64,000 bases of DNA from a virus, in the IMG/VR virus record IMGVR_UViG_3300037189_013517, positions 1 through 64,000 of that record; one strand, written 5' to 3'. How positions within the stretch are numbered: position 1 is the first letter of the stretch; each line of letters opens with the position of its first letter. Shown piece by piece: positions 58,793 to 64,000 of the stretch. A program made the translations under genes and the position numbers. The notes under the pieces are model-generated. The model was not told the origin of the DNA, searched no databases, and worked only from the letters and a program-made list of their open reading frames with translations.

Positions 58793-59690
58793 TGTTAACG
58801 GCAGCACGATGGTCTCCAAAACCACAAGACGCGGTTCGAATCCGTGGCGGGGTGCCAAGATTATTCTTGGACTTTTAATGTTTGTATCTACCGGTGCATA
58901 CCCACATAGTGTGCATCATAAACATAAGCATGCGCAGGTAAAAAAAGAAAAAAGAATTAAGGTTGCTAAAGCTGAAAAGACAAGTGTACTAGTTTTTAAC
59001 AATACTAAAAGTACACATGAATATTCTAAGATGACTAATGTGGTTCGACCAATTGCAAGTGTTACTAAACTAATGACTGCAATGGTAGCATTAAATTATG
59101 ATAAGAATATGGAAAGGCATTTGAATATTAATTCTCCGGTAGGCGGAAGTTTACCTAAAAATAGATCTTATTCAAGATATGATTTACTAAATGCTATGCT
59201 GGTTAAAAGTGATAATTCTGCAGCAGAAACTTTCTCTACAGATTATCCCGGAGGTCGAAAAGCTTTTTTAGATGAAATGAACCGACTTGCGTTTGAATAT
59301 GGTATGATTAGTACTAACTTTGATGATCCAACTGGACTAAGTATTCAGAATACCTCTAGTGCGATAGATGTAGCGACAATGGTAGGAAAAGCGTCCGAAT
59401 ATGATTTAATACGAGAAATTAGTACAAAGAAACAAGTAGAAATAGATACAACGCATAAAAAGAAAACTAGAACAATAGTTTTGAATAATACTAATAGGCC
59501 AGTTCTTTTTGAATTTGATAGTATTATAGTTAGCAAAACTGGATTTACAAATCCTGCAGGATATTGTTTGGCATTAGCAGTAGATAAAAATAATCAAAAA
59601 TATTCTGTAGTAATTTTAGGAGCAAGGAATAAATATGATAGAATACGTAAAGTAGAAGATGTTATGTATAATCATATTAATGCCAATTAG
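58779..59690 (+). CDS. D,D-carboxypeptidase-like protein (peptidase S11)
   Basis: Penicillin-binding-protein motifs in order: SVTKL (SxxK), SDN (SxN) and SKTGFTN (KTG) with the GYCLALA strand after it, as in DacA-type enzymes. A hydrophobic signal-like stretch, IILGLLMFVSTGAYPHS, precedes a His/Lys-rich linker. From ATG 58779 (GAGG upstream) the whole tRNA-Trp gene is translated as an N-terminal extension. ATG 58878 after the tRNA would remove much of the signal peptide. The true start is unresolved. It would trim or alter periplasmic peptidoglycan. Confidence 0.82.
   Translation: MNPASVNGSTMVSKTTRRGSNPWRGAKIILGLLMFVSTGAYPHSVHHKHKHAQVKKEKRIKVAKAEKTSVLVFNNTKSTHEYSKMTNVVRPIASVTKLMTAMVALNYDKNMERHLNINSPVGGSLPKNRSYSRYDLLNAMLVKSDNSAAETFSTDYPGGRKAFLDEMNRLAFEYGMISTNFDDPTGLSIQNTSSAIDVATMVGKASEYDLIREISTKKQVEIDTTHKKKTRTIVLNNTNRPVLFEFDSIIVSKTGFTNPAGYCLALAVDKNNQKYSVVILGARNKYDRIRKVEDVMYNHINAN
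58783..58857 (+). tRNA. tRNA-Trp (CCA)
   Basis: Acceptor ATCCCGC/GCGGGGT (one T-G pair), D-arm GTGT/GCAC, anticodon loop CTCCAAA, T-arm CGCGG-TTCGAAT-CCGTG, encoded CCA. One mismatch at the top of the anticodon stem. Embedded in the 5' part of the carboxypeptidase frame. Confidence 0.88.
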
Positions 59691-59698
59691 GATCTATA

Positions 59699-60169
59699 AT
59701 GAAAAAATTGAATGTTCAGGAAGTAAAAAGTTTTATCGAAGCACAGACTCCTGAAACTAAAATTTATTTAGGGGCAGATTCTGCTCGCTACAAATATAAA
59801 GATAAATGGTATGCGGATTATACAATCGCAGTAGTTATACATATAGATGGATGTCATGGTTGTAAAATATTCGGCGAAGTGCAAACAGAATTAGATTACG
59901 ACGCCAAGAGTAGTAAACCATCTATGAGATTAATGAATGAAGTCTACAAGGTCGCAGAAGTATATCAGAAGCTTATAGATGTAATAGGTGATAGACAAGT
60001 TGAAATTCATTTGGATATTAATCCAGATGAAAAACATAATAGTAGTATAGTGATTCAACAGGCAGTTGGGTATATCAAAGGTATGTGTAATGTTGTACCT
60101 ATGGTTAAACCAAGGGCATTTGCTGCAAGTTATGCAGCAGATAGATTCAAAGGACTGCTTGCAGCGTAA
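59699..60169 (+). CDS. RNase H-like fold protein (DUF458-like)
   Basis: 156 residues. IYLGADSARYKYKDKWYADY has the first-strand acidic residue (GADS), VEIHLDINPDEKHNS the second, and QAVGYIKGM follows, resembling YkuK/DUF458 proteins with RNase H-like fold. Nuclease activity is not proven for the family as far as I know. Present in several marine T4-like phages. Confidence 0.72.
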   Translation: MKKLNVQEVKSFIEAQTPETKIYLGADSARYKYKDKWYADYTIAVVIHIDGCHGCKIFGEVQTELDYDAKSSKPSMRLMNEVYKVAEVYQKLIDVIGDRQVEIHLDINPDEKHNSSIVIQQAVGYIKGMCNVVPMVKPRAFAASYAADRFKGLLAA

Positions 60170-60186
60170 TTTATAGAAAGGTAAAT

Positions 60187-60417
60187 ATGGATATTCAAAC
60201 GGCAGGTAATTTTTTAGGTGCATCCCTTCTATTTGGGGTAGGGATAGCCTTTATTGGAGTAGTTATTGTTTTCCTAAATAACATAATTTCTAAATATTGG
60301 AAACCGCTAAACTGGTTTAAGTTTATGAATTTTGTAGATGAAAAACAATATCCTAGAATGGAAGTAAAAGAGCCAACGTTAGGCGATCCTCCCGTGGATA
60401 AAAAATTAAAGAACTAA
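60187..60417 (+). CDS. Small membrane protein
   Basis: 76 residues. One long hydrophobic segment (LGASLLFGVGIAFIGVVIVF, about 9-28) followed by a polar domain ending in Lys/Asn. GAAAGGTA lies upstream. Family unknown. Confidence 0.65.
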   Translation: MDIQTAGNFLGASLLFGVGIAFIGVVIVFLNNIISKYWKPLNWFKFMNFVDEKQYPRMEVKEPTLGDPPVDKKLKN

Positions 60418-60454
60418 ATGGGTTGATCGTTTCAATCTGATAGTCGGTTAGTCA

Positions 60455-60483
60455 GGTGTCCGATAACATCTGACACCATTTTT
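60455..60483 (+). terminator. Probable terminator hairpin
   Basis: GGTGTC/GACACC stem with an 11-base loop followed by ATTTTTAAA, 38 bp after the previous stop codon. Confidence 0.6.
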
Positions 60484-60495
60484 AAAGGAAAAGAT

Positions 60496-60645
60496 ATGGC
60501 AGAAGTACTAACAAATGATGCTAAAAGATGCAGTTGTGGTCGTAGCCCAACTGGATATTGTCTTGGTTGGCATGGTCTATCTGAAGAAGAACTAAGAAAG
60601 AAACTTGAAGAAAACGCCAAGCAATTATTGCAAGAGGGCGATTAA
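60496..60645 (+). CDS. Small Cys-rich protein, CDGSH-like metal motif
   Basis: 49 residues with AAAGGAAAAG upstream. RCSCGRSPTGYCLGWHGLSE has a CxC...C..GxH arrangement resembling CDGSH iron-sulfur proteins, though one residue shorter between the second and third Cys and with Leu in place of Asp. It may bind Fe-S or zinc. The tail is a charged helix. Similar tiny proteins occur in marine phages. Confidence 0.72.
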   Translation: MAEVLTNDAKRCSCGRSPTGYCLGWHGLSEEELRKKLEENAKQLLQEGD

Positions 60646-60655
60646 TAGTATTAAC

Positions 60656-60729
60656 GCGGGATTAGTTTAATGGTAAAACGAAAGCCTTCCAAGCTCTAGT
60701 TATCAGTTCGATTCTGATATTCCGCTCCA
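60656..60729 (+). tRNA. tRNA-Gly (TCC)
   Basis: Acceptor GCGGGAT/ATTCCGC, anticodon loop CTTCCAA, T-loop TTCGATT, encoded CCA. Confidence 0.93.
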
Positions 60730-60734
60730 AGGTT

Positions 60735-61013
60735 ATGAAAAAAATGGATGATGAGCCATATGAGAAATGGGTTGATAAAGTTCGTCTTTATGAATATGGA
60801 ATAGCATTACAGCAAATCGCAAAAGGTGACAATCCTGAAGTTGTTTTAGATTCAATGTCTAAGCGAATTCAAAATAAACTTTTGCATCCTATTATTGACG
60901 AAATACGAAAAGCAAATATATCAACGTATGATTCAGTAATCTCAAAGAAACATTACGAAGAAAATTATTTGAATAAAACCAACCGTGCGGCTGATCATGT
61001 TTTGGATGACTAA
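60735..61013 (+). CDS. Small protein resembling GluTR dimerisation domain
   Basis: 92 residues (89 if starting at ATG 60744, which has better AAGG spacing). IAKGDNPEVVLDSMSKRIQN then KLLHPIIDEIRK recalls the C-terminal dimerisation helix of glutamyl-tRNA reductase, a resemblance seen in small phage proteins. No catalytic domain, so enzyme activity is not implied. Begins 6 bp after tRNA-Gly. Confidence 0.68.
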   Translation: MKKMDDEPYEKWVDKVRLYEYGIALQQIAKGDNPEVVLDSMSKRIQNKLLHPIIDEIRKANISTYDSVISKKHYEENYLNKTNRAADHVLDD

Positions 61014-61016
61014 TTG

Positions 61017-61045
61017 TTGACAGTAATACTTTATTATTATATAAT
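61017..61045 (+). promoter_or_regulatory. Consensus sigma70 early promoter
   Basis: Perfect TTGACA, 17 bp, perfect TATAAT, 10 bp before tRNA-Leu; likely drives tRNA-Leu, rubrerythrin and tRNA-CAT. Confidence 0.93.
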
Positions 61046-61054
61046 AGTGTTAAT

Positions 61055-61141
61055 GCCCGGATGGTGGAATAGGTAGACACAACAGACTTAAAATCTGTCG
61101 CTCGCAAGAGCGTGCCGGTTCGATTCCGGCTTCGGGTACCA
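61055..61141 (+). tRNA. tRNA-Leu (TAA)
   Basis: Acceptor GCCCGGA/TTCGGGT, anticodon stem ACAGA/TCTGT with loop CTTAAAA, long variable arm (GCTCGCAAGAGC), T-loop TTCGATT, encoded CCA. Confidence 0.95.
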
Positions 61142-61159
61142 TTTTATTAAGGAGATGTT

Positions 61160-61594
61160 ATGAGTTTAAAAGGTACTAAAACTGCAGAATGTTTAAAAGA
61201 AGCCTTTGCGGGTGAATCAATGGCAAATCGCCGTTATCTTTATTTCGCAAACGGTTGTGACATTGCAGGTGAAAATGATTTAGCAGCATTGTTTCGTTCT
61301 ACAGCAGAAGGCGAAACAGGTCATGCACATGGTCATATGGAATATTTAATTGAAGGTGGTGCAGGCGAACCCGGTACAGGTCTCCCAGGCAAAACACCTC
61401 GCGAAATGTTGGAAGCAGCTATTCACGGTGAGACACATGAGTACACAGATATGTATCCCGGCATGGCAAAGACAGCACGTGACGAAGGCTTTGATGAAGT
61501 AGCAGATTGGTTTGAAACTTTAGCTAAGGCAGAACGATCACACGCTAATCGTTATCAGAAAGCTTTGGAAAAATACAACGCTGATAATAGTTAA
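61160..61594 (+). CDS. Rubrerythrin-like diiron protein
   Basis: 144 residues. [20 protein letters not shown], then [20 protein letters not shown] and [20 protein letters not shown] carry the paired Glu and ExxH residues of a ferritin-like diiron site. The C-terminal rubredoxin Cys domain is absent. Rubrerythrins reduce hydrogen peroxide, so this may protect the infected cell. The gene is less AT-rich than its neighbours, consistent with more recent bacterial origin. AAGGAGATG precedes it. Confidence 0.93.
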   Translation: MSLKGTKTAECLKEAFAGESMANRRYLYFANGCDIAGENDLAALFRSTAEGETGHAHGHMEYLIEGGAGEPGTGLPGKTPREMLEAAIHGETHEYTDMYPGMAKTARDEGFDEVADWFETLAKAERSHANRYQKALEKYNADNS

Positions 61595-61600
61595 GTATGT

Positions 61601-61677
61601 GGGCCGGAAGCTTAAGTGGTATAAGCGTCCGACTCATAATCGGGTGATAGTGAGTTCGAGTCTCACCCGGCCCACCA
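61601..61677 (+). tRNA. tRNA-Met or tRNA-Ile2 (CAT)
   Basis: Acceptor GGGCCGG/CCGGCCC, anticodon loop CTCATAA, T-loop TTCGAGT, encoded CCA. Elongator Met and lysidine-modified Ile cannot be separated by eye. Confidence 0.92.
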
Positions 61678-61690
61678 TTTAAAGATAAGT

Positions 61691-62281
61691 ATGCAAAAAC
61701 ATTTTTTCGATATCGGTGGTAACACTGGTCAAACATTTGATTATTTAGATACATTAGATCGTAGTTATAAAGATCATAAATTCTGGATATTTGAACCTTC
61801 GCCAAGACATTATTCTAAGCTCTTAGAGAAATGTAATAGTAAAGCGAATGAATATGATATTCATATCTGTCCTTTTGGTATAGGTGGAAAAACAGGTATT
61901 CGTCACTTCAGAGAAAAAGATGATCCAATGGGAGATTCATTTCAACCTTGGTTAGCATCAGACCATGAAGTCTTTGATGTGAATAATGGTTATATGGTAC
62001 ATGCATCAGTAGTCAGTTTACCTGAGTTTATTATTAACAATACTAATCCAGAAGATAAAATTGTTTTAGATATAGATACTGAAGGTAGCGAATATGAGAT
62101 GCTTAGTGCATTGGTTCAAACGCCTGCAGCATATAATCGTATTACAGAAATTATGGTAGAATGGCACCATATCAAACCAGAGAATAAAACAATATTGCCT
62201 GAAGAATTTGATGCTTTCTGTAAAGAAAATAATATTTATGTGGTGCATCGCGGTGATAGTAAACTGTTAGTTAACCTATAA
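61691..62281 (+). CDS. FkbM-family methyltransferase
   Basis: 196 residues. HFFDIGGNTGQTFDYLDTL is the SAM site, FWIFEPSPRHYSKL the second motif, and IVLDIDTEGSEYEMLSAL the FkbM signature. It resembles the sugar-island protein at 28925 only in the family core. Probable O-methyltransferase; the acceptor is unknown. Begins 13 bp after the CAT tRNA. Confidence 0.85.
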   Translation: MQKHFFDIGGNTGQTFDYLDTLDRSYKDHKFWIFEPSPRHYSKLLEKCNSKANEYDIHICPFGIGGKTGIRHFREKDDPMGDSFQPWLASDHEVFDVNNGYMVHASVVSLPEFIINNTNPEDKIVLDIDTEGSEYEMLSALVQTPAAYNRITEIMVEWHHIKPENKTILPEEFDAFCKENNIYVVHRGDSKLLVNL

Positions 62282-62290
62282 GGAGTTAGT

Positions 62291-62551
62291 ATGTTTACAT
62301 TTGATAGTGCACCTAGAGTAGATAAGGGCAGATATACATCTGAAGCAGCAGCTAAAAAAGTAGGTGGTATCTATGATTTGGTTTTGATTGCTAGTGCCAG
62401 AGCACGTGAATTGAAAAAACACCATTCCAAAGATACTGCAAGAACTTGTATTGTTGCAGCAATTGGAGACGTAGAAGAAGGTAAAGCTGGGCGCGAATAT
62501 TTGATACAGCACCAAAAGGATATTGCTAATCAGTATCGCAAACACAAATGA
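62291..62551 (+). CDS. RNA polymerase omega subunit-like protein
   Basis: 86 residues. The run AAKKVGGIYDLVLIASARAR, then a short loop and TCIVAAIGDVEEGKA, matches RpoZ (bacterial: [20 protein letters not shown] ... IALREIEEG). It lacks the C-terminal tail of bacterial omega. Omega binds the beta-prime subunit; a phage copy could replace the host subunit and help retune transcription with gp55. TAAGGAG precedes the ATG. Confidence 0.8.
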   Translation: MFTFDSAPRVDKGRYTSEAAAKKVGGIYDLVLIASARARELKKHHSKDTARTCIVAAIGDVEEGKAGREYLIQHQKDIANQYRKHK

Positions 62552-62562
62552 ACAACTTATAA

Positions 62563-62591
62563 TAGACTTAATTACTTAATTCTGTTATAAT
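62563..62591 (+). promoter_or_regulatory. Sigma70-type promoter
   Basis: TAGACT, 17 bp spacer, TATAAT, 55 bp before the winged-helix gene. Same box variant as at 10853. Confidence 0.72.
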
Positions 62592-62645
62592 TGTATTGTA
62601 GTGAAAAAGTACTACATTTTTATTTTTTATTTTAATGGAGATCAT

Positions 62646-62897
62646 ATGTTAAAAGATCGTATTTTGAGTATGTTAAAATCAGGTCGTCAGTTGACACCTT
62701 CACAACTTGCAACTTCGTTGGCTACTTCCGAAGACAGTATTCGTCCTCGTATTAGCGAATTGCGTGCAGAAGGTTTCGCAATTTACACAAACCAAACTAA
62801 GACAGGCAAGACTGCTTATCGCTTAGGCACACCAAGCCGCAAAATGGTTGCAGCAGCCTATGCAATGTATGGTAGCGAAGCATTTAGTCGCGTATAA
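62646..62897 (+). CDS. Winged helix-turn-helix DNA-binding protein
   Basis: 83 residues from ATG 62646, preceded by GGAGATC. SGRQLTPSQLATSLATSEDS then IRPRISELRAEGFAIYT is an HTH followed by a wing strand (GKTAYRLGT). Likely a small transcriptional regulator. The longer in-frame GTG start at 62601 lies within the leader. Codons are less AT-rich than average. Confidence 0.78.
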   Translation: MLKDRILSMLKSGRQLTPSQLATSLATSEDSIRPRISELRAEGFAIYTNQTKTGKTAYRLGTPSRKMVAAAYAMYGSEAFSRV

Positions 62898-62919
62898 TCA
62901 ACTAACCTAATATTATATC

Positions 62920-63471
62920 ATGGAACTTGACTTTAATAATGCTGAAGTTAGGAAACAAATGAATAAGCTGGTCGCAGCTAAGAATAGCGGACTAGTCAAG
63001 TTGACGCAAGAACAACTTGAGAGTATTACCCAATACTCTAAATGGAAATACGAGGATAGAAAAGCTAACCTATCTCCTCAGAAGAAGGCAGCAATTCGCA
63101 AGAAAACTCGTATTGAACGCCGAACGAAAAAGGCTGACCCTTCTCAGTTCGGCAAGTTGGAATACGCAGCACTTAAAGTGAGAGCTAAAGATAAAGGATA
63201 CGAATTTGATTTGAGTCCTGAATTTTTACAAGAACTATTTGATAAGACAGGTGGCGTATGCCAACAAACAGGGATTCCATTCGATATGGCATTAGGTACG
63301 AAAAAGAATCGTAACCCGTTACGTCCAAGCGTAGATCGTATAGACTCATCTAAAGGTTATACGCAGGACAATGTTCGCTTAGTATTAACCATAGTAAACA
63401 TAGCAAAATCAGATTTTCCTGACGATGTTGTAAATACAGTGGTTGAAGCATGGGCAAACAATTTAAAGTAA
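62920..63471 (+). CDS. HNH-like endonuclease family protein
   Basis: 183 residues. CQQTGIPFDMALGTKK and RPSVDRIDSSKGYTQDNVRL then VLTIVNIAKSDF match the C-terminal half of HNH-type proteins (C..TG...PSvDRid..GYt.dNv..v...vN..k). The strongly basic N-terminal half (KKTRIERRTKK) probably binds DNA. It may be a freestanding homing-type or packaging-related nuclease; a canonical second Cys pair is missing. A terminator follows. Confidence 0.75.
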   Translation: MELDFNNAEVRKQMNKLVAAKNSGLVKLTQEQLESITQYSKWKYEDRKANLSPQKKAAIRKKTRIERRTKKADPSQFGKLEYAALKVRAKDKGYEFDLSPEFLQELFDKTGGVCQQTGIPFDMALGTKKNRNPLRPSVDRIDSSKGYTQDNVRLVLTIVNIAKSDFPDDVVNTVVEAWANNLK

Positions 63472-63492
63472 ACGGATTAAAATTCCCCTTCA

Positions 63493-63517
63493 GGGCGGCT
63501 TCGGTCGCCCTTTTTTT
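63493..63517 (+). terminator. Rho-independent terminator with UUCG loop
   Basis: GGGCGGC-TTCG-GTCGCCC stem (7 bp, one G-T pair) followed directly by TTTTTTT. Confidence 0.93.
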
Positions 63518-63534
63518 ATCTAAATTTTACTGGG

Positions 63535-63542
63535 TATAAATA
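63535..63542 (+). promoter_or_regulatory. T4-type late promoter
   Basis: Exact TATAAATA between the terminator and the 63559 gene, opening a new late unit at the window end. Confidence 0.83.
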
Positions 63543-63558
63543 TATGAAAGGGGGATTT

Positions 63559-63975
63559 ATGCAATTTAAACATTTACGTTCAAAATTAATAGAAGCCAAA
63601 AAGGATGTTGCGGGAAGAATGTCCTTGACGTATGGGTCTCAACGACAGGATAAATTAGCATTAGATCCTGGTGAAAAAGAAATGTCAAGACTTAATCCTT
63701 TACGAAAAGATTTAAATCCTGCTCCAAAAGATACTTCTAAAGTGCCAGATAATATTAAAACAGATGTGCCGGATTTTATTCAGCAAGATAGAGACGCTGC
63801 AGAAAAATTAAAAATAGATAATGAACGGGCACGTCAAAACTATTCCGCAGGTGTATCTGCCACAGATGCTGCATTTAAAGAAATAGATAGACAAGAAAAA
63901 CAAAAATATAAGCAAGATATTCAAGGACACTCTACTAATAAAGGTAGAGGATGGGAAGGTAAGGTAGGTAAATGA
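63559..63975 (+). CDS. Hypothetical late protein, probably virion-associated
   Basis: 138 residues from ATG 63559 (GGGGGA upstream; ATG 63544 lies too close to the late promoter). QFKHLRSKLIEAKKDVAGRM opens a hydrophilic, Lys/Asp/Asn-rich, probably disordered protein. The start resembles N-termini of other repetitive head-region proteins of marine T4-like phages. Late promoter and position suggest a structural role. Confidence 0.65.
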   Translation: MQFKHLRSKLIEAKKDVAGRMSLTYGSQRQDKLALDPGEKEMSRLNPLRKDLNPAPKDTSKVPDNIKTDVPDFIQQDRDAAEKLKIDNERARQNYSAGVSATDAAFKEIDRQEKQKYKQDIQGHSTNKGRGWEGKVGK

Positions 63976-64000
63976 AATACGACGGATTACAAAAGGACAT
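63972..64000 (+). CDS. Start of a further late gene (3'-partial)
   Basis: An ATG overlapping the previous stop (ATGA) begins MKYDGLQKD and runs off the window end. AAGGTAGG lies upstream. Too short to identify. Confidence 0.55.

Noticed and set aside
60735-61013. Glutamyl-tRNA reductase (HemA)
   Set aside because: Only a short segment like the dimerisation helix is present; catalytic and NADPH domains are absent.
1-64000. Lysogeny functions (integrase, excisionase, repressor, attachment site)
   Set aside because: None seen on either strand; gene content is that of a lytic T4-like phage.

Overview
This 64 kb window is an internal segment of an AT-rich, strictly lytic T4-like myovirus (Straboviridae/Kyanoviridae-like gene content). 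The T4 core set is present: gp21 protease, gp22 scaffold, gp23 capsid, UvsY, UvsW, gp55 late sigma factor, gp47/gp46, gp45, gp44, gp62, RegA, gp43, UvsX and gp41. Exact T4-type late promoters (TATAAATA) and consensus sigma70-type early promoters with uniform 17 bp spacers are both visible. I see no integrase, repressor or CRISPR array. A tiny gene for the PQQ precursor peptide PqqA (43799-43870) suggests a PQQ-using, probably methylotrophic (Methylophilaceae-like) aquatic host. That host call is an inference.

Layout. (1) 1-7.9 kb: head genes, a tail-tube-like protein and a glycosyltransferase. (2) 7.9-23.5 kb: recombination genes (uvsY, uvsW, 46/47), gp55 and a 7-deazaguanine DNA-modification cluster (queE, folE, dpdA, queD) interleaved with two GT-B glycosyltransferases and a GalE-like epimerase. 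(3) 23.5-27 kb: a VWA/metallopeptidase-like protein and a MoxR/CobS-like AAA+ ATPase, each with its own early promoter. (4) 27-40.8 kb: a large sugar island with gmd, a ColD-like dehydratase, an fcl/colC-like reductase, GT10 and GT11 transferases, other glycosyltransferases, an HldA-like kinase, an MDR dehydrogenase and a fused TPP enzyme. (5) 40.7-43.7 kb: clamp, clamp loader and regA. (6) 43.7-45.3 kb: late promoter, pqqA, a compact RNA pseudoknot, a phasin-like protein, Hsp20 and an LSm-like protein. (7) 45.1-47.7 kb: a leftward lysis/envelope cassette driven by a minus-strand late promoter that abuts the rightward early promoter of the DNA polymerase gene. (8) 47.9-56.2 kb: gp43, a secreted nuclease, uvsX, gp41 and small genes. 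(9) 56.2-61.7 kb: a dense structured-RNA region with tandem long hairpins and a pseudoknot, seven tRNAs, two 2OG-Fe(II) oxygenases, a D,D-carboxypeptidase-like protein and rubrerythrin. (10) 61.7-64 kb: an FkbM methyltransferase, an RNA polymerase omega-like protein, a winged-helix protein, an HNH-like protein and a new late transcription unit.

How it works together. Early promoters would drive replication, modification and host-takeover genes (omega-like subunit, RegA, AAA+/VWA pair). gp55 with the gp45 clamp would then activate the TATAAATA promoters for head, pqqA/Hsp20 and lysis genes. The deazaguanine cluster probably protects phage DNA from nucleases. The sugar island probably modifies host or virion surface glycans. 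PqqA, rubrerythrin, Hsp20 and the TPP enzyme look like auxiliary metabolic or stress genes. The most unusual items are pqqA with its adjoining pseudoknot, and the unexplained structured RNA at 56194-56547.
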